From contig OY754330.1 of assembly GCA_963573305.1 (NCBI GenBank), positions 8,370,001-8,434,000 of the forward strand: a stretch of 64,000 nt of DNA, read 5' to 3'. This document shows, piece after piece, positions 31,265-42,618 of this stretch. This DNA is from Pyrrhosoma nymphula (taxonomy: Eukaryota > Arthropoda > Insecta > Odonata > Coenagrionidae). Position 1 is the first letter of the stretch; the number at the start of each line of letters is the position of its first letter. Below the pieces are notes generated by a model. The model was not told the DNA's origin. It made no database searches and worked only from the letters and a program-made list of their open reading frames with translations. Position numbers and translations under genes: made by a program.

Positions 31265-33949
31265 TTAACGATGAATAAGTGATCCATACTCCTTTTGCAT
31301 TGCTTTCATCCACATATCCTTATCTTCTCTGGATAACGCTTCAGAAACTGTGATAGGGTCGTCTGAGTCTTCCACCATAGCTTGATACAGTAACATATCA
31401 TCTGACCACTTTTTGGGTTGTCTTTCCCTCTTAGGATACCTTTTATCTTTCCCTTCCTCACCAACAGATGAATCATGTGAATCCGTCATTTCAGGATTCC
31501 AGTCATTTGGAGAGGAGTTGTCTTCATTTTCATGAGAAATTAGGTCACCTTCTTTCTTTAGGTCTTCTTTGATTTCCTCTTGCTGAGTTTCCATCTTTTT
31601 CTCTCTGGTTTCGATAAATATAACATCCCTTGATTTGACTTTTTTTCGTGGTTTATTAGGGTCAATCAATCTGTATCCCTTTGTTGATTCACAGTATCCA
31701 ACGAAGATATATTCTTTGGATTTTGGATCCCACTTCTTGCGAAGTTCATCTGGTACATGAGCAAAAGCTCTTGATCCAAAAACTTTAAGATGCTGTAAAT
31801 CAACCTTTCTGCCTGACCAGGCCTCTTCTGGAGTAATACCTTTTAGTGCTTTGGTAGGAGATCTATTTTTTAGATAAATTGCAGTCATAGCTGCTTCTCC
31901 CCAGTAACTTACTTCCAGTTCAGCATCCTGCAGCATTGATCTCCCTTTTTCAACAATAGTCCTGTTGAGTCGTTCTGCGACTCCATTCTGTTGTGGGGTG
32001 TATGGAGTTGTAGTTTGGTGCTCAATTCCATGCTTCTTGAGAAAATTTGTGAACAAATCATTCATATATTCAGAGCCATTATCACTGCGTAATACTTTTA
32101 TTTTCTCACCTTTCTGATTTTCAACCAAATTTTTAAACTCCTCAAACCTTTCCTTGACCTCAAACATGGATTTAGTTTTCAGCAAATACCCAAAAGTTTT
32201 TCTTGTCAAGTCATCTGTGAACGTGAGTAAGTATCGAGCTCCTCCCCAGGATGGTTGAGACATGGGTCCACAAATATCTGTGTGTACAAGCTCTAGAACT
32301 TTACTAGCTCTAAATGCTCCACTTTTCTTAAATGGTAAACGTGCATGCTTTCCTTTTATACATGCCTCACAAGGATTTATTCCTTCATCACAATAGGAAA
32401 TGCCTGTTGCCATTCCTCTTTTTAGTAGATCCATTGATTTATGGTTAAGGTGCCCGAGTCTTTTGTGCCACAACATTTGAGTATCCTTCACTGTCACCGA
32501 TGTGGCAAATTCTTGATCATGTGCCTGATCAAGTTTGAACATTCCACCAACGATGCTTGCCGTGGCCTTGACTTCACCTTCAACTGTACAATCATTCTCA
32601 TGAAATATGTGACAGCCTTTTCTTGAGAAGACTAATACAAGATCCTTTTCAACCATTCTGTGAGCAGAAAGCAAATTAGCTGATACCTTGGGGACGTGTA
32701 ATACATCAGTTACCCTTGTCATGTTACCATTCTTAAGTTGCAACACAACTTCACCACTTGCTTCTGCAGACATTTTTTCATTGTTGGCAACGGTAATTTC
32801 CTTAATGCAACTTTCTTTGTAGGAGTCCATCCAATCCTTGCGCATAGTCATATGTGCTGAGGCACCTGAGTCTATATACCAGTCATTACTGACCTGATTT
32901 GAAGTAAGAGCAGAAGTATAAAGCGTCAATTCAGTTTTGTTGGCTTTCTCATTATAATTCTTCTTTGAGGGTTCAAATTTCTTCTCTTCCTTCTTCAAAC
33001 CTTGATGCTGTTGCCTTTCTTTCTTCAGTAGTTTGCACTGCCATTTAAAATGTCCAATTTTGTTACAGTGATGACATATTAAAGGTCCTTTTCCTTGCTG
33101 TTGTTTACCACTGTTCCCACAACTAGCAAATGCTGAGTCCTTGCCTGATGTACTCCGAGTAGGCTGATGCTTAGTATCTTCTTTGATTAGAATTGACCTT
33201 ACATAGTCACTAGTAATAGTTGCTCCTGAATTTTCTAGAGCCATAACCAAAGGTTTGTATTCATCTGTCAGTCCACTCAGCATAATAACTCCAAGGAATT
33301 CATCATCAAGGCCAGCATTGATTGCATTCAACTGCTGTGCAGTCAACATTATTTCATTTAAATAATCTTCAATATTGCTGAACATTTTCATGGTCAAACT
33401 AAATATTTTTCGCAGAAGGGAGAGCCTGCGAGATAACCCGCCATCCGCATATGCCTTTTCTAGGATGTTCCAAGTTTCTTCAGCTGTTTTTGCTGACATC
33501 ACTAAAACTTGAACAGACTCTGACAATATGAGGCATATTTTAGACCTGGTTCTTGCATCTCTTTTATCCCATAATCTCCTCTCATGAGAATCCAGTTGAT
33601 TTAACTCTTCACGACTTGTTTTCACACAGTCCCACAAGTCCACGTCTATTAGATACATTTCCATGTTGAATTTCCATGTACTATAATTCTTCCTACCTTC
33701 TAACTTGGCAAAAGCAGGCAGTGAACCACTACCCATAAATATTAGTGAACCAGTAGCAGCACTTCCACCAGGACCATTTCGGAAATTTGTAGTTCCCGCC
33801 GCATTTTTTCCATCTTGGCCGTTTCTACTTCCATTTCGGTCAATTGAGGCTCCATTTCCATCCGGATCAGTCATTTTGTGATGATGATAGAAAAATGTAA
33901 ACTTAACCTCACGATTTTTTTTTCTGCTAGATTCTTGTACGTAATTCAC
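31265..33949 (-). CDS. Copia gag, protease, integrase (copy 2)
   Basis: 894-codon frame with the same domains as copy 1. One silent T/C difference was seen near 33116. The same TAA ends it at the start of RT. Confidence 0.92.
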   Translation of the reverse strand: MNYVQESSRKKNREVKFTFFYHHHKMTDPDGNGASIDRNGSRNGQDGKNAAGTTNFRNGPGGSAATGSLIFMGSGSLPAFAKLEGRKNYSTWKFNMEMYLIDVDLWDCVKTSREELNQLDSHERRLWDKRDARTRSKICLILSESVQVLVMSAKTAEETWNILEKAYADGGLSRRLSLLRKIFSLTMKMFSNIEDYLNEIMLTAQQLNAINAGLDDEFLGVIMLSGLTDEYKPLVMALENSGATITSDYVRSILIKEDTKHQPTRSTSGKDSAFASCGNSGKQQQGKGPLICHHCNKIGHFKWQCKLLKKERQQHQGLKKEEKKFEPSKKNYNEKANKTELTLYTSALTSNQVSNDWYIDSGASAHMTMRKDWMDSYKESCIKEITVANNEKMSAEASGEVVLQLKNGNMTRVTDVLHVPKVSANLLSAHRMVEKDLVLVFSRKGCHIFHENDCTVEGEVKATASIVGGMFKLDQAHDQEFATSVTVKDTQMLWHKRLGHLNHKSMDLLKRGMATGISYCDEGINPCEACIKGKHARLPFKKSGAFRASKVLELVHTDICGPMSQPSWGGARYLLTFTDDLTRKTFGYLLKTKSMFEVKERFEEFKNLVENQKGEKIKVLRSDNGSEYMNDLFTNFLKKHGIEHQTTTPYTPQQNGVAERLNRTIVEKGRSMLQDAELEVSYWGEAAMTAIYLKNRSPTKALKGITPEEAWSGRKVDLQHLKVFGSRAFAHVPDELRKKWDPKSKEYIFVGYCESTKGYRLIDPNKPRKKVKSRDVIFIETREKKMETQQEEIKEDLKKEGDLISHENEDNSSPNDWNPEMTDSHDSSVGEEGKDKRYPKRERQPKKWSDDMLLYQAMVEDSDDPITVSEALSREDKDMWMKAMQKEYGSLIHR

Positions 33950-34019
33950 TGTTCTTAGTTCTCAATTCACGGAACATTAATATCGAGCCACCGCATCTGT
34001 GTCTAGGCCCATAACCAGT

Positions 34020-34211
34020 TGGATTTTAAATAAGATATTAAAGATTCTTATGTTCCAATTATTAAGAACCTCGTCGTTAAGACATTTATTCTTTAACTAA
34101 ACAAAAAAGGTCGTACATAGATACTTGAGAGACTTAAGAAAACAAATGAACATCAAATGTACAACGTTACGTAGTTACCAGATTAATTAAATACGACTGA
34201 AATATACAACA
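34020..34211 (-). repeat. Copia 5' LTR (copy 2)
   Basis: Same boundaries as 26728-26919, shifted by 7292. Confidence 0.75.
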
Positions 34212-34476
34212 AAAATTCACCCTTTGTAAGAAAATATTTTGCGAATCTTCTAGATAAAGTTGCACACACAAATTGTGCTCAATGTAGATATATACGCGGT
34301 CTCTTTAGGTGAAAATTTAGTTGGTGTAAACGACGAGGTAAACTGTGCAGGTGGTTGCATACGCTGTAGCTATTCGGAACAATTTCGGTGGACTCTTCCT
34401 CTTGGGGTTTTTCTTTTAAGACAATGTCATGGAAATTTTTAAATTCGATCTTCTATGTATTTTGGATACGGTAAAT

Positions 34477-34690
34477 GGTAATTATTGTGATCCTGAAATG
34501 CAAATATATTTTAATTCTAAATTGTAAGTACTTTTATTCTAAATTGGAAATATTGTGATTCTGATATGTGAGTGTAGTGATTGAACATTGAAAGTATTGT
34601 GTTTCTAAATTGGAAATCTTGTCATTCTCAAGTGGATCTATTTTTATTCTAAATTGGCAGTATCTTTACTCTATATTTGAAGTATTGCAA
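34477..34690 (+). repeat. Degenerate ~20-bp intron 2 repeat (U4)
   Basis: Duplicate of the U3 array. Confidence 0.65.
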
Positions 34691-34751
34691 TAAAAAAATT
34701 GTATATTTTATATTTAATATCAGTAAAAAACATTAAAATTCTTTCATACAG

Positions 34752-34955
34752 TAACGGAATATTTTTTTAAATTTCCGAAGAAGCAAGACCCGCGGAGTCA
34801 TGTACTCAATGTGTACAAGATTTAGATGGTCTTTGTCCGAACTGTACGTACAGGAAAGAAACCATTTTGAGTATTTTGTTTGGGAGGTTTGCCGCTGTAC
34901 ACTCCGCTGTTCCGTCTTCCCCGTCGTTGCCTGCATTGTGTATTTTTACATTTTA
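34752..34955 (+). pseudogene. Orphan exon 3 of the candidate gene (U4)
   Basis: As in U3, with two nearby substitutions. Exons 1-2 are missing, and the frame from the acceptor reaches TAG in the middle of the exon. Confidence 0.7.
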
Positions 34956-35495
34956 ATTAAACTGTTTCATCCGTTGCCTGGAACACTTTGAAATGCTTGC
35001 GTCTTACACGAGGCTAGTGTTTCCGCGAGACGAGACGAGACTTGAGCCAGTCTCGTTTTCTGAACTCGGGTATCGTCTCGAGTCTCGTCTCGTGAACCCC
35101 AGTCTCGTCTCGGTCTCGAATCTCGGACGAGACTCTCGTCTCGTTTCCCCCAAAATAAATTTAGCACCATAAAAAGCCGTTTCCTTAGCGTACTTAATCA
35201 CTGAATCGGTACTCTCGAAATAGGAAAGCCATTGATATAAATTTGAAATATATATTGATCTGGACACCAAATACATCAAACTGCTAGTAAAATCATTGAT
35301 TTTATTGATACTCAATGAATAAACTAGTAACATAAAACAAAAAATTTCTAAAAAGGGAATGTAGACACAAATTTACTGCAGAGAAATCCACAGAAGGTTT
35401 AAGAAAAGAATCGCAAAAATAATGTGAGTGGTATAAGAGATAAGTTTCGCTTTAATGAAGTAGTTTAAATAATTTTCAGATTTAAAAAAGTTTAA

Positions 35496-36860
35496 TTAAC
35501 ATAAGTTTTTTATTTGACTGGCCAAATTGCACGTCACCCACGAGTTCACACAGAGTAAACTTCTTGCTGATTCGTGAGCCAAGCGGTTTCTATGCTTCCT
35601 TATTGTCAAGTCTGCTCTTGAGAACAACCTTTCCGCTGGAACAGATGTAGTGGGAATACTGAGGAAGTCTCTCGACATTTTTGATAGCACTGGAAAAGTT
35701 GTCTCATTTGCCTTCCACCACGTCAATATGTTTACATCACTAGGAGATCTCGGCAGTTGAAGATATTCTGCAAGTTCTTTCCTCCATTTTTCATGCTGGG
35801 ATGATAGACTAGGAGCAAATATATGAAAACCATTATGTCTTAACAGAAAAAGGGTTAAATTTCTATTTAAAAGTAAAAAAATTAAATAAAAGTTCTGAGA
35901 CTGATTGAACTTCTCTCTTAGGTCAAAATAGTTACGGTAAGTGAAATTAGTCGAAAAGGAGAAAATACCTGCCTGTACTGGGTCTTGACTGCTTAAAGAG
36001 AGAATATACATCTAGAAGGTCTTCATCGTCACTTTCTACCAAAACAGACCTCTCAAGATTCTCTAGATCCATTGACTGATCGGACTGTATTTGAGTGGGA
36101 TACCTTTCGTAATAGACTTTGAACATTTCCTCAAATTTCAATAGGGACTTTTGCTGCATCTCTTTTCCCCATGGCGTCATGGAAAAAGTTTCACATTTAT
36201 GACGTGGATCTAATAATAATACCGCGCAATAAATCCAGTTTGTCAGGCGGTAGTTCTTTAGCATCTTGTTCCGAGCAGCTTGATAGGCAAGCAACAGTTT
36301 TTCATCACCTTCATTCCTTCCAGGCTTGTTGTCCAGTATTTCCATCATTTTTTCTAGCTTATCCAACAGCAAGTTAAATGGAACGGTAACGAGTGGAAGG
36401 GTGGCGTAATTTTCTCCTCCTAATTTATTCGAAAGAACTTTAAAGTTTTTTAAAACTTTGTGAACATTTTCAAGCAGTGTCCATTCTGATCCAATGATTT
36501 TGAGGCGCTTCAGGTCACTTATACTATCGCATAGGATTGAAATACCTCTCTTCACATTAAGTGCTGTTCCAATAATATCGTCTGTTGAATTGCACCTAGT
36601 TGGGACGTCTATTACAAGGTTCAGAGATGGTTTCCCTGCAGCTTCGCAAGCGCTACGGAATTTATTTCGTAACTGCTCACTTTTTTAATTTTTAAAATCA
36701 TTGATCTTATTTTGGCAATTGAAGTTTTATTTTCTTCTTCAAAAACAAAATCCACGTCGTCACTGTCAATTAATAAAGCTGGTCTTCTGAAACCCCGTCC
36801 TCCAGAGATAACGTTCTTAATAGATCCTGTACTGCAAGGTTTAGTACATGGGCTATGCAT
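35496..36860 (-). pseudogene. hAT transposase, N-terminally incomplete
   Basis: Three minus-strand pieces. 36860-36621 is a short segment with no clear domain. 36555-35947 holds the hAT core part with LLLDPRHKCETFS. 36011-35496 holds EKWRKELAEYLQLP, WWKANETTFPVLSKMSRDFLSIP and the dimerisation signature TTSVPAERLFSRAD. Between the last two, a GCAG/GTATTT donor near 35975 and a CATCCCAG acceptor near 35803 suggest an intron rather than a frameshift. The BED finger and the first catalytic region are not found, and a tRNA-like segment sits where the N-terminus should be, so the copy is probably defective. Confidence 0.8.
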
Positions 36861-36890
36861 CTAAAATGCTGATCAGTGCTATCAAAACTT

Positions 36891-36964
36891 AGTGCTTTAG
36901 CCATTTAAGCTAAAGAACTCGGCCGCAAATCGAGGGATCCAGGTTCGAATCCCGGTCAGGGCGA
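36891..36964 (+). repeat. tRNA-like (SINE) fragment inside the hAT element
   Basis: AGGTTCGAATCCCGG forms a B box and T arm with four of five stem pairs. An anticodon-like stem CTCGG/TCGAG encloses CCGCAAA, with GCA at the anticodon position but C instead of U at position 33. The 5' acceptor strand does not pair with TCAGGGC. A tRNA-derived SINE head is more likely than a working tRNA. Confidence 0.55.
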
Positions 36965-37850
36965 ATGATTTTTTCTCTCAGGAATTTCGCACAAGTCTGC
37001 AAATAGATTTTTTCGGCAGGTTTCAGGCCCCTTTTAGAATGGACTGCATCTGCTGAAATAAGATTACCTGCCGCTAACAGGTGTTTCTGGAGAAAATATG
37101 ATGAATGGAGTTAGAATGAGTGGCTGATGTATAAATGCCGGTCAGATGATCCAGTAATGGACTTTTTGATTAAATGGATTTTCGGTTAGCAAAATAAAGG
37201 CAAATGAAAGAAATGAAAATCAAAGGAAAGTCAATTGTAGTTATTTTTTATTGTAACATCCTCAACACAATTTAGCGACATTATGCTAAATATCATCACT
37301 AACCTCGGAAGATGTATCATGCAGGAAGAGGTACATAGTTTATTTAATTATCATTCGTCTTTCTGACGAGGTGATGTGCTCTGCGCAATTCGAAATGGCG
37401 CCATCATTTTCTCCTAGCATGCAAACTATAAGCAGGATTGCAATTGCCGCTGGGCGATACTTAACACATACGCGAGTATAATCCAAGATATTTTCGTAGT
37501 AGAAATAAGCACTGAAAATTACCACATTAGAAAATAGTCCAATTTTTGCTGGATAAATTTTCCAAGGCTATTATCGCAGGAAACAAGGAAAAGTAGTCAG
37601 CCATTAACACTCCCTTACTTGGCTCCAGAAGTCACGCTCATCCATTCAGAAAATGATTTTTCGGAAAAAATTCTTTTTTATAGTTAGATAATTTATCGAA
37701 AAGTTATTATTGAATTATATTTCAAATTTAATACTTAGAAAAACGTAAAATTTACTTCGTCTTAACAGAAGGACATAGTTTTAGGGATAAAGCTATACCA
37801 AATACCAAATAAGGACATATATTTGTATTTCGAGACTTTCTAGAGTCTCG
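36965..37850. other. hAT interior without recognisable coding
   Basis: AT-rich sequence between the tRNA-like piece and the CTCG-rich right end. I see no transposase motif on either strand. Confidence 0.4.
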
Positions 37851-38175
37851 TGGAAGTGGTATCGTCTCGTCTCGTCAAAAAGTGGTCTCGTCTCGAGTCT
37901 CGTCTCCAATTCAACCCCAATTCTCGAGACGAGACGAGAAAGTCTCGAGTCTCGCGGCAACACTACACTAGGCCTCCACTGTCCCTTCAACTTTCACCCT
38001 TCCACTCATCTTACAGCCTCGCAAGTTTGCGCCGGTAACATTCGCGGTAGTGTCAGCGCCATTGACTGTCATCGCCCCCAAATGGTGTCATAGTGTTTGT
38101 ATTGTGTTAGATGTATAGAACTCTCTGTCCACTGCGCATATAAGTGTTAAGGATAATTCGTCTGCTGTGTTAAAC

Positions 38176-38181
38176 AATAAA
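38176..38181 (+). promoter_or_regulatory. Candidate polyadenylation signal (U4)
   Basis: AATAAA homologous to 1372-1377, now separated from exon 3 by the hAT insertion. Confidence 0.3.
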
Positions 38182-38299
38182 TGGCACGATGCACTCTAAT
38201 ATTATAGTTTTAAACTATAATGATGGATTGCATCGTTCTTGGACTTCAATGCAACAGTTTAAATTAGGAAATACATGACAATAGCTTAGCTTAGATGTT

Positions 38300-39277
38300 C
38301 TTCTTCTGAAGTCCTCAACCCATAGGTTGGTTGGCGGAAGTTCTCCATTCGCTACGGTCTTGTGCCATTCTATTCAACCGCACATAAGTGGAACATCCTA
38401 ACTCCTTCATTATTTGCCCCATAAACTCCAACGTAGGCCTGCCCCGGCAGTTGGTTCCCTCCACAGTGCCTTCTAAGATGATGGCCAGCAAGGTTTAACG
38501 TGCCTTAGTTGGTTCCCGATCCAGATATTTCTTCTCTTTTTCAGTAATTTCAGCAGACAAGGAGACTCCCCCACATGTCTGAGAACCTCCTCGTTACTGA
38601 CTTTGTCTCCCCAGTGAATCTTTAACATCCTCCTGAAACACCACATCTGGAATGCTTCCACCCTCCTCTCTTTTTCCTTGCCCAACGTCCAGGTCTCACT
38701 CATACCATATAAAAATATGTTCCACATATAAGTTTGAAGAAGGCGTTTTCTTCGGTTAGGCCGATATTTCTGAATGTTAGGAGTTTCCCTTTTTGATAAA
38801 ACGCCTTCTTTACCTGGTGAACTCTACTTACTAAGTCTCTTTTGCTCCTTCCATCGGCTTTTATTTTGCTTCCCTCCACATATAAGTTTGAAGAAGGCGT
38901 TTTCTTAGGTCTAGGCCGATGTTTCTGAATGTTAGGAGTTTCCTTTTTTGATCAAACAACTTATTTGCCTGGTGAACTCTACTTACTAAGCCTCTTTCGC
39001 TCCTTCCATTGGCTGTTATTTTGCTTCCCAGGTAGGTACACTCCTCTACATTCTCTATTCGCCTGTCCCTTAAATACACTTTAGCTTGTCCCTCATGTTT
39101 GCTAACCTTAAGTACTTTGGTCTTCTCTACATTAATTTTCAAAATATATCCTGTTAATAGGATGTCCTCCATTACCTCAAGTACCTCACTCAGATCCTTT
39201 TCGCTCTCAGCCAGTAATGCAATATCATCAGCGAACCTCAGCATATCCATTTTTTCTCTATGGATCTTGACACCACC
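38300..39277 (-). mobile_element. 5'-truncated RTE-like LINE with 154-bp duplication (U4)
   Basis: Same insertion as in U1. The duplications are TAGCTTAGATGTT (38287-38299) and TAGCTTAGCTGTT (39278-39290). The 154-bp segment occurs twice (38722 and 38876). The catalytic box reads FADDIALLAE here, the consensus form. Confidence 0.8.
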
Positions 39278-39290
39278 TAGCTTAGCTGTT

Positions 39291-39790
39291 ACCTTTCAAA
39301 ATATTTTTTATTTTTACTGAGCCTGAGGGAGCCCCTCGCTGCATCCGCGCCTGCTCAACATTAATACCAAAAAAGACCAGGAGTATGCCAAAGGATCTTA
39401 TTAGATTAAAGCATTATATACTTAATAATATCAAGCTATTATATTAAATTAAAGGGATATAATAGTTCTACATAACAGATATTGTGTTCTGAGGACCTTA
39501 ATATCGACATTTGCAGCCTTAAAAGTCTCATATTCATCATGTATGTTTCCCCGTCTCGCCATTTCAAACATCTGTGACAATTGATCTCAGCATATCCCTT
39601 GGAGGTCAGGAGACGACGAGCAGTATCAGAGAACTCCATCGTCTAAATCTTCAACCTTTCGAAGCTACGAATCGACGAGTCTGTTGCCCTGATTTCCTTG
39701 GCTACAGTGAGTGGTAGTTGACACCTGCCCGGCAATTGGAGGTCAAAGAATTCCTTGGAGAGACTTCACTAACGTATTGGGTACTCTTTG
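39291..39790. other. Spacer with the conserved 66-codon frame (U4)
   Basis: Equivalent to 2333-2844, but with GAGGGAGCCCCTCGC replacing the G-rich tract seen in other units. The minus-strand frame at 39439-39639 is open. No gene recognised. Confidence 0.3.
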
Positions 39791-40415
39791 AATCAAATGA
39801 TTCGACACTTTAGTAGCTACGATTCGCTATTCTACACCCATGTGACCTTTGACCCCTGAGAAACCCTAGAAGGTCAATGGAAGGCAAGAGGGATCTGTTA
39901 ACCAAACCATCAGTCTTGGTACCAATTACAAAATATGTTCAATACGTTTGTAGCCCCGATTTACTTTTCGTAACCCCTATGACCTTTGGCCGCTGAGAAA
40001 CCCTTGAAGGTCAAGGGATGACAAGAGGGGTCTGAATACCTCACCATCAATTTTGGCACCTTTTAAAACCTATGATTCTACAGGTATGTAGCCCCATTTC
40101 GCTATTCGTCACCTCTGTGACCTTTGACCCCTGATTGCCCGCTGAAGGTCAGAGAATGACAAGATGGATCTGAAGACCTGACCATCGATCTTGGAACATT
40201 TTTAAACCTATGATTCGCAACATTTGTAGCCCCGATTCACTTTTTGTCACCCCTGTGACCTCTGAGTGACCCTTGAAGGTCAAGGGATGACAATTGGTAT
40301 CTGAATACCTTACCATCGATCTTGGCACCTAGATAATTTCATGATTCGACAGGTTAGTAGCGGCGATTCGCTATTCGTCACCCCTGTGACCTTGACTGTG
40401 CCCTTTCAGTGGTCA
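39791..40415 (+). repeat. Five-monomer ~137-bp satellite-like array (U4)
   Basis: Same array. Perfect TGACCTTTGACCC occurs twice, at 39843-39855 and 40118-40130. Confidence 0.75.
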
Positions 40416-41572
40416 CGGCTACATTTTCAAACTCGAAAGATTTTTCATCGTGTTCCTCGCGGACAAAACCCTAGATTTTGAAAGTTTCGCAAAGAAAATC
40501 TGTATTTCGAAAAATTTAACATTGAAAGCCCAGAGGCAAAATTTGTATTTTTCGTTGGACCCAATTTATGGGGTCGAAAGGTAATATTTATAAAATTTCG
40601 CATTCACTTGACAAAAATTACGACCTTTTTCTACCTAGGTACCAAATTTCATCCATTTGGCACGAAAGAAAGTGTCTGAAATTATAGGTTAGTAATGACA
40701 CACGATAAATGGTACTCCTCTGTATGTATATGTAGTACGTCATACGATTGAAAGTTTCCTTGGAGGAGTCTTATAAGGCGTGCGTGTTGCTTCTAGGTGA
40801 CATGGGTGGGGGGAATGGGAGTGTCATGTATCAGTAATGAGGCTTATTGTGTAAAATCTATAGGAATCCCATATAATTTGCATCTTTAATGATCTAGGAA
40901 GAGGTGGGGTGTGTTGGATTGAGTTGACTTTCATTCGTGTTGGTTTATATTTAAGTCTAGAATTGGTTGATTTGATCATTTTTCGAGGCTGGACTGCTTG
41001 GATGAGGTTGGGATGTGTCGATTTCAATTAGCATTGTGTTGTGATTTGGTTAATTACTCGATTTCAAATGGTATTGTGATGCTGTTTACCACATTTGGAC
41101 TGTGCCCGCTGTTCCTTTTCGAACCTACTATTTAGTATTTCTTTAATAATAAGAATAAATTGTATTTTCTGTCGCAGACCCTTATCGGACTTTCAGACAT
41201 TTTGGTATATTAATTATCATTTTCACAATATCTAATTACAAAAATATAATAATAATTAACAGATAGTGTTTACACAAATTTATACATAATTATAATAGAT
41301 AATATTACACAAAAAATTCAAGGAAGGGTTAAGCCAAAAAAATGGATTACAGCGTTACAACGATTTTTCTATTTTTCCTTTCTCCTTCGACAGTTTTTCA
41401 TGTATTCATTTTATTAAAAATGTGTAATAATGAATTCATGAATTTTCATTGAATATGGAATTAAATAATTTCCTTTCAAAACTAGGTACAGATTTGGATG
41501 TTTTTAAATCTATTTGGCGTGAATACCAATTTCTTGATACAGTTGCGATGTGTGATTTCTGGTACATTTCAG
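40416..41572. other. Non-coding AT-rich spacer (U4)
   Basis: No gene seen. Close to U1 up to about 41100 and to U5 after that. Confidence 0.5.
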
Positions 41573-42133
41573 TTTTATGCTGAGGGATCTGAAGGTCTAA
41601 ATGGACTCTCATCAGTCAGTCACAGTCCGTTAGTCGTCGAACCGAGAGAGAGACAGAGAGAGATGTCCTCGCTCTCTCTCTCTCTATCTCTCGCCGCTCG
41701 CCATGAAGTGACTCTCGCATATGCCTCTTGTGTCACAACACAATATGTGGCCGTCACCCGCCGCCAAGTTAAGCGCGGCAGCGCTCCTAAGTGTGGTACA
41801 AGCTCTGACATACACCATACAGCTTGTATGTCTCTAACCGAGGAGGATGTCAAGACTATGGTAGACCTCCAAAAACTTAGGACCTGTGAACTGTGCCTTG
41901 AAAAAGTGAAGAGTGTCACGGGTTGACAACACCCTGACCAGAGGTATGTATGTACCGACACCATCCGCTTTGACTCTTCGGACAACAGAGTACAAATTGA
42001 CGGGCAGCCTTTTTCGGAGACACCAGAGATGACAGCGATGGAGCTGCGCACCCTATTCAGTGAAGTCATGAAGAAATTAGACTCACTGAGAGAGGACCAA
42101 TCGACACTCACGAACAAAGTAGTATTTCATTAG
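41573..42133 (+). pseudogene. PHD-like zinc finger plus coiled-coil frame with internal stop (U4)
   Basis: The most complete copy. The frame from the acceptor through the GA/CT tract and finger is continuous up to the TGA at 41924-41926, then open again to 42133 with the coiled-coil segment. Finger residues are KCGTSSDIHHTAC and CELC. As no other copy lacks the TGA, the stop is old or the two halves were never one protein. Confidence 0.5.
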
Positions 42134-42219
42134 GTTTTCATTAGTATTTCATCTACCAGTTTCTATATCTATAGGTTTAGATAAGACATCAGAATGTCCA
42201 TAATTTACTTTTCTAGCAG

Positions 42220-42618
42220 GTGGCCCCAGTCTCTGTACACTGTTTGATTCTTTCATTCCCTTTCTCAATTGCCCAACATCGCCCTCCCCCACCCTTTTAT
42301 CATCCAGCCTTCAGTATCCCTAATTCTCCAATAACCTATTCCAGATCTCACCTTAATGACTATCCTCTCCACACACATCCCTCCCTCGTCCTTCGCGTCA
42401 TTTCTCCTCCTCGTCCACATTCCAACTCTCCTATGCAGCCTCCTCTTCTTCGTCAGACTCCAAGTGTCATCACCAACTATTCTTTTGATAATGCCTCTCC
42501 CTTGCATAATTCTTACAGAGGGGCCTCGTTATCTCTTTTATTTCCGAAAGCATCTTTTGCTCAAGCATTTCTACTAAAGCTCTTCCGCAGCACGCACCAC
42601 GAAAACCACACGGCATGA
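42220..42618 (+). CDS. Proline-rich open frame, 132 codons (U4)
   Basis: Same frame as U1 with about ten replacements (for example Phe to Leu, Ser to Phe, Tyr to Asn, Ala to Pro) and no change in length. The bias to replacement suggests no protein-level constraint. Confidence 0.3.
   Translation: MAPVSVHCLILSFPFSIAQHRPPPPFYHPAFSIPNSPITYSRSHLNDYPLHTHPSLVLRVISPPRPHSNSPMQPPLLRQTPSVITNYSFDNASPLHNSYRGASLSLLFPKASFAQAFLLKLFRSTHHENHTA

Larger units (their letters stand above)
30106..34211 (-). mobile_element. Ty1/copia retrotransposon, 3'-truncated, copy 2
   Basis: Duplicate of 22814-26919 with the same truncation, nonsense codon, primer site (34003-34017) and LTR (34020-34211). It was copied as part of the 7292-bp duplication, not by transposition, because the flanks are duplicated too. 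Confidence 0.93.
35015..37965 (-). mobile_element. hAT element with CTCG-rich ends, 2951 bp (U4)
   Basis: The left end is TAGTGTTTCCGCGAGACGAG. The inverse of the right end is TAGTGTTGCCGCGAGACTCG. Subterminal regions are rich in TCTCG repeats. The 8-bp flanks are CACGAGGC (35007-35014) and CACTAGGC (37966-37973), a target duplication with one mismatch. The interrupted unit sequence is the 3' region of the candidate gene, as seen at 14130-14140 in U2. It encodes a transposase on the minus strand, in pieces. Confidence 0.93.

Noticed and set aside
36891..36964. Functional tRNA-Cys gene
   Set aside because: The 5' acceptor strand does not pair, U33 is replaced by C, and the D arm is abnormal.
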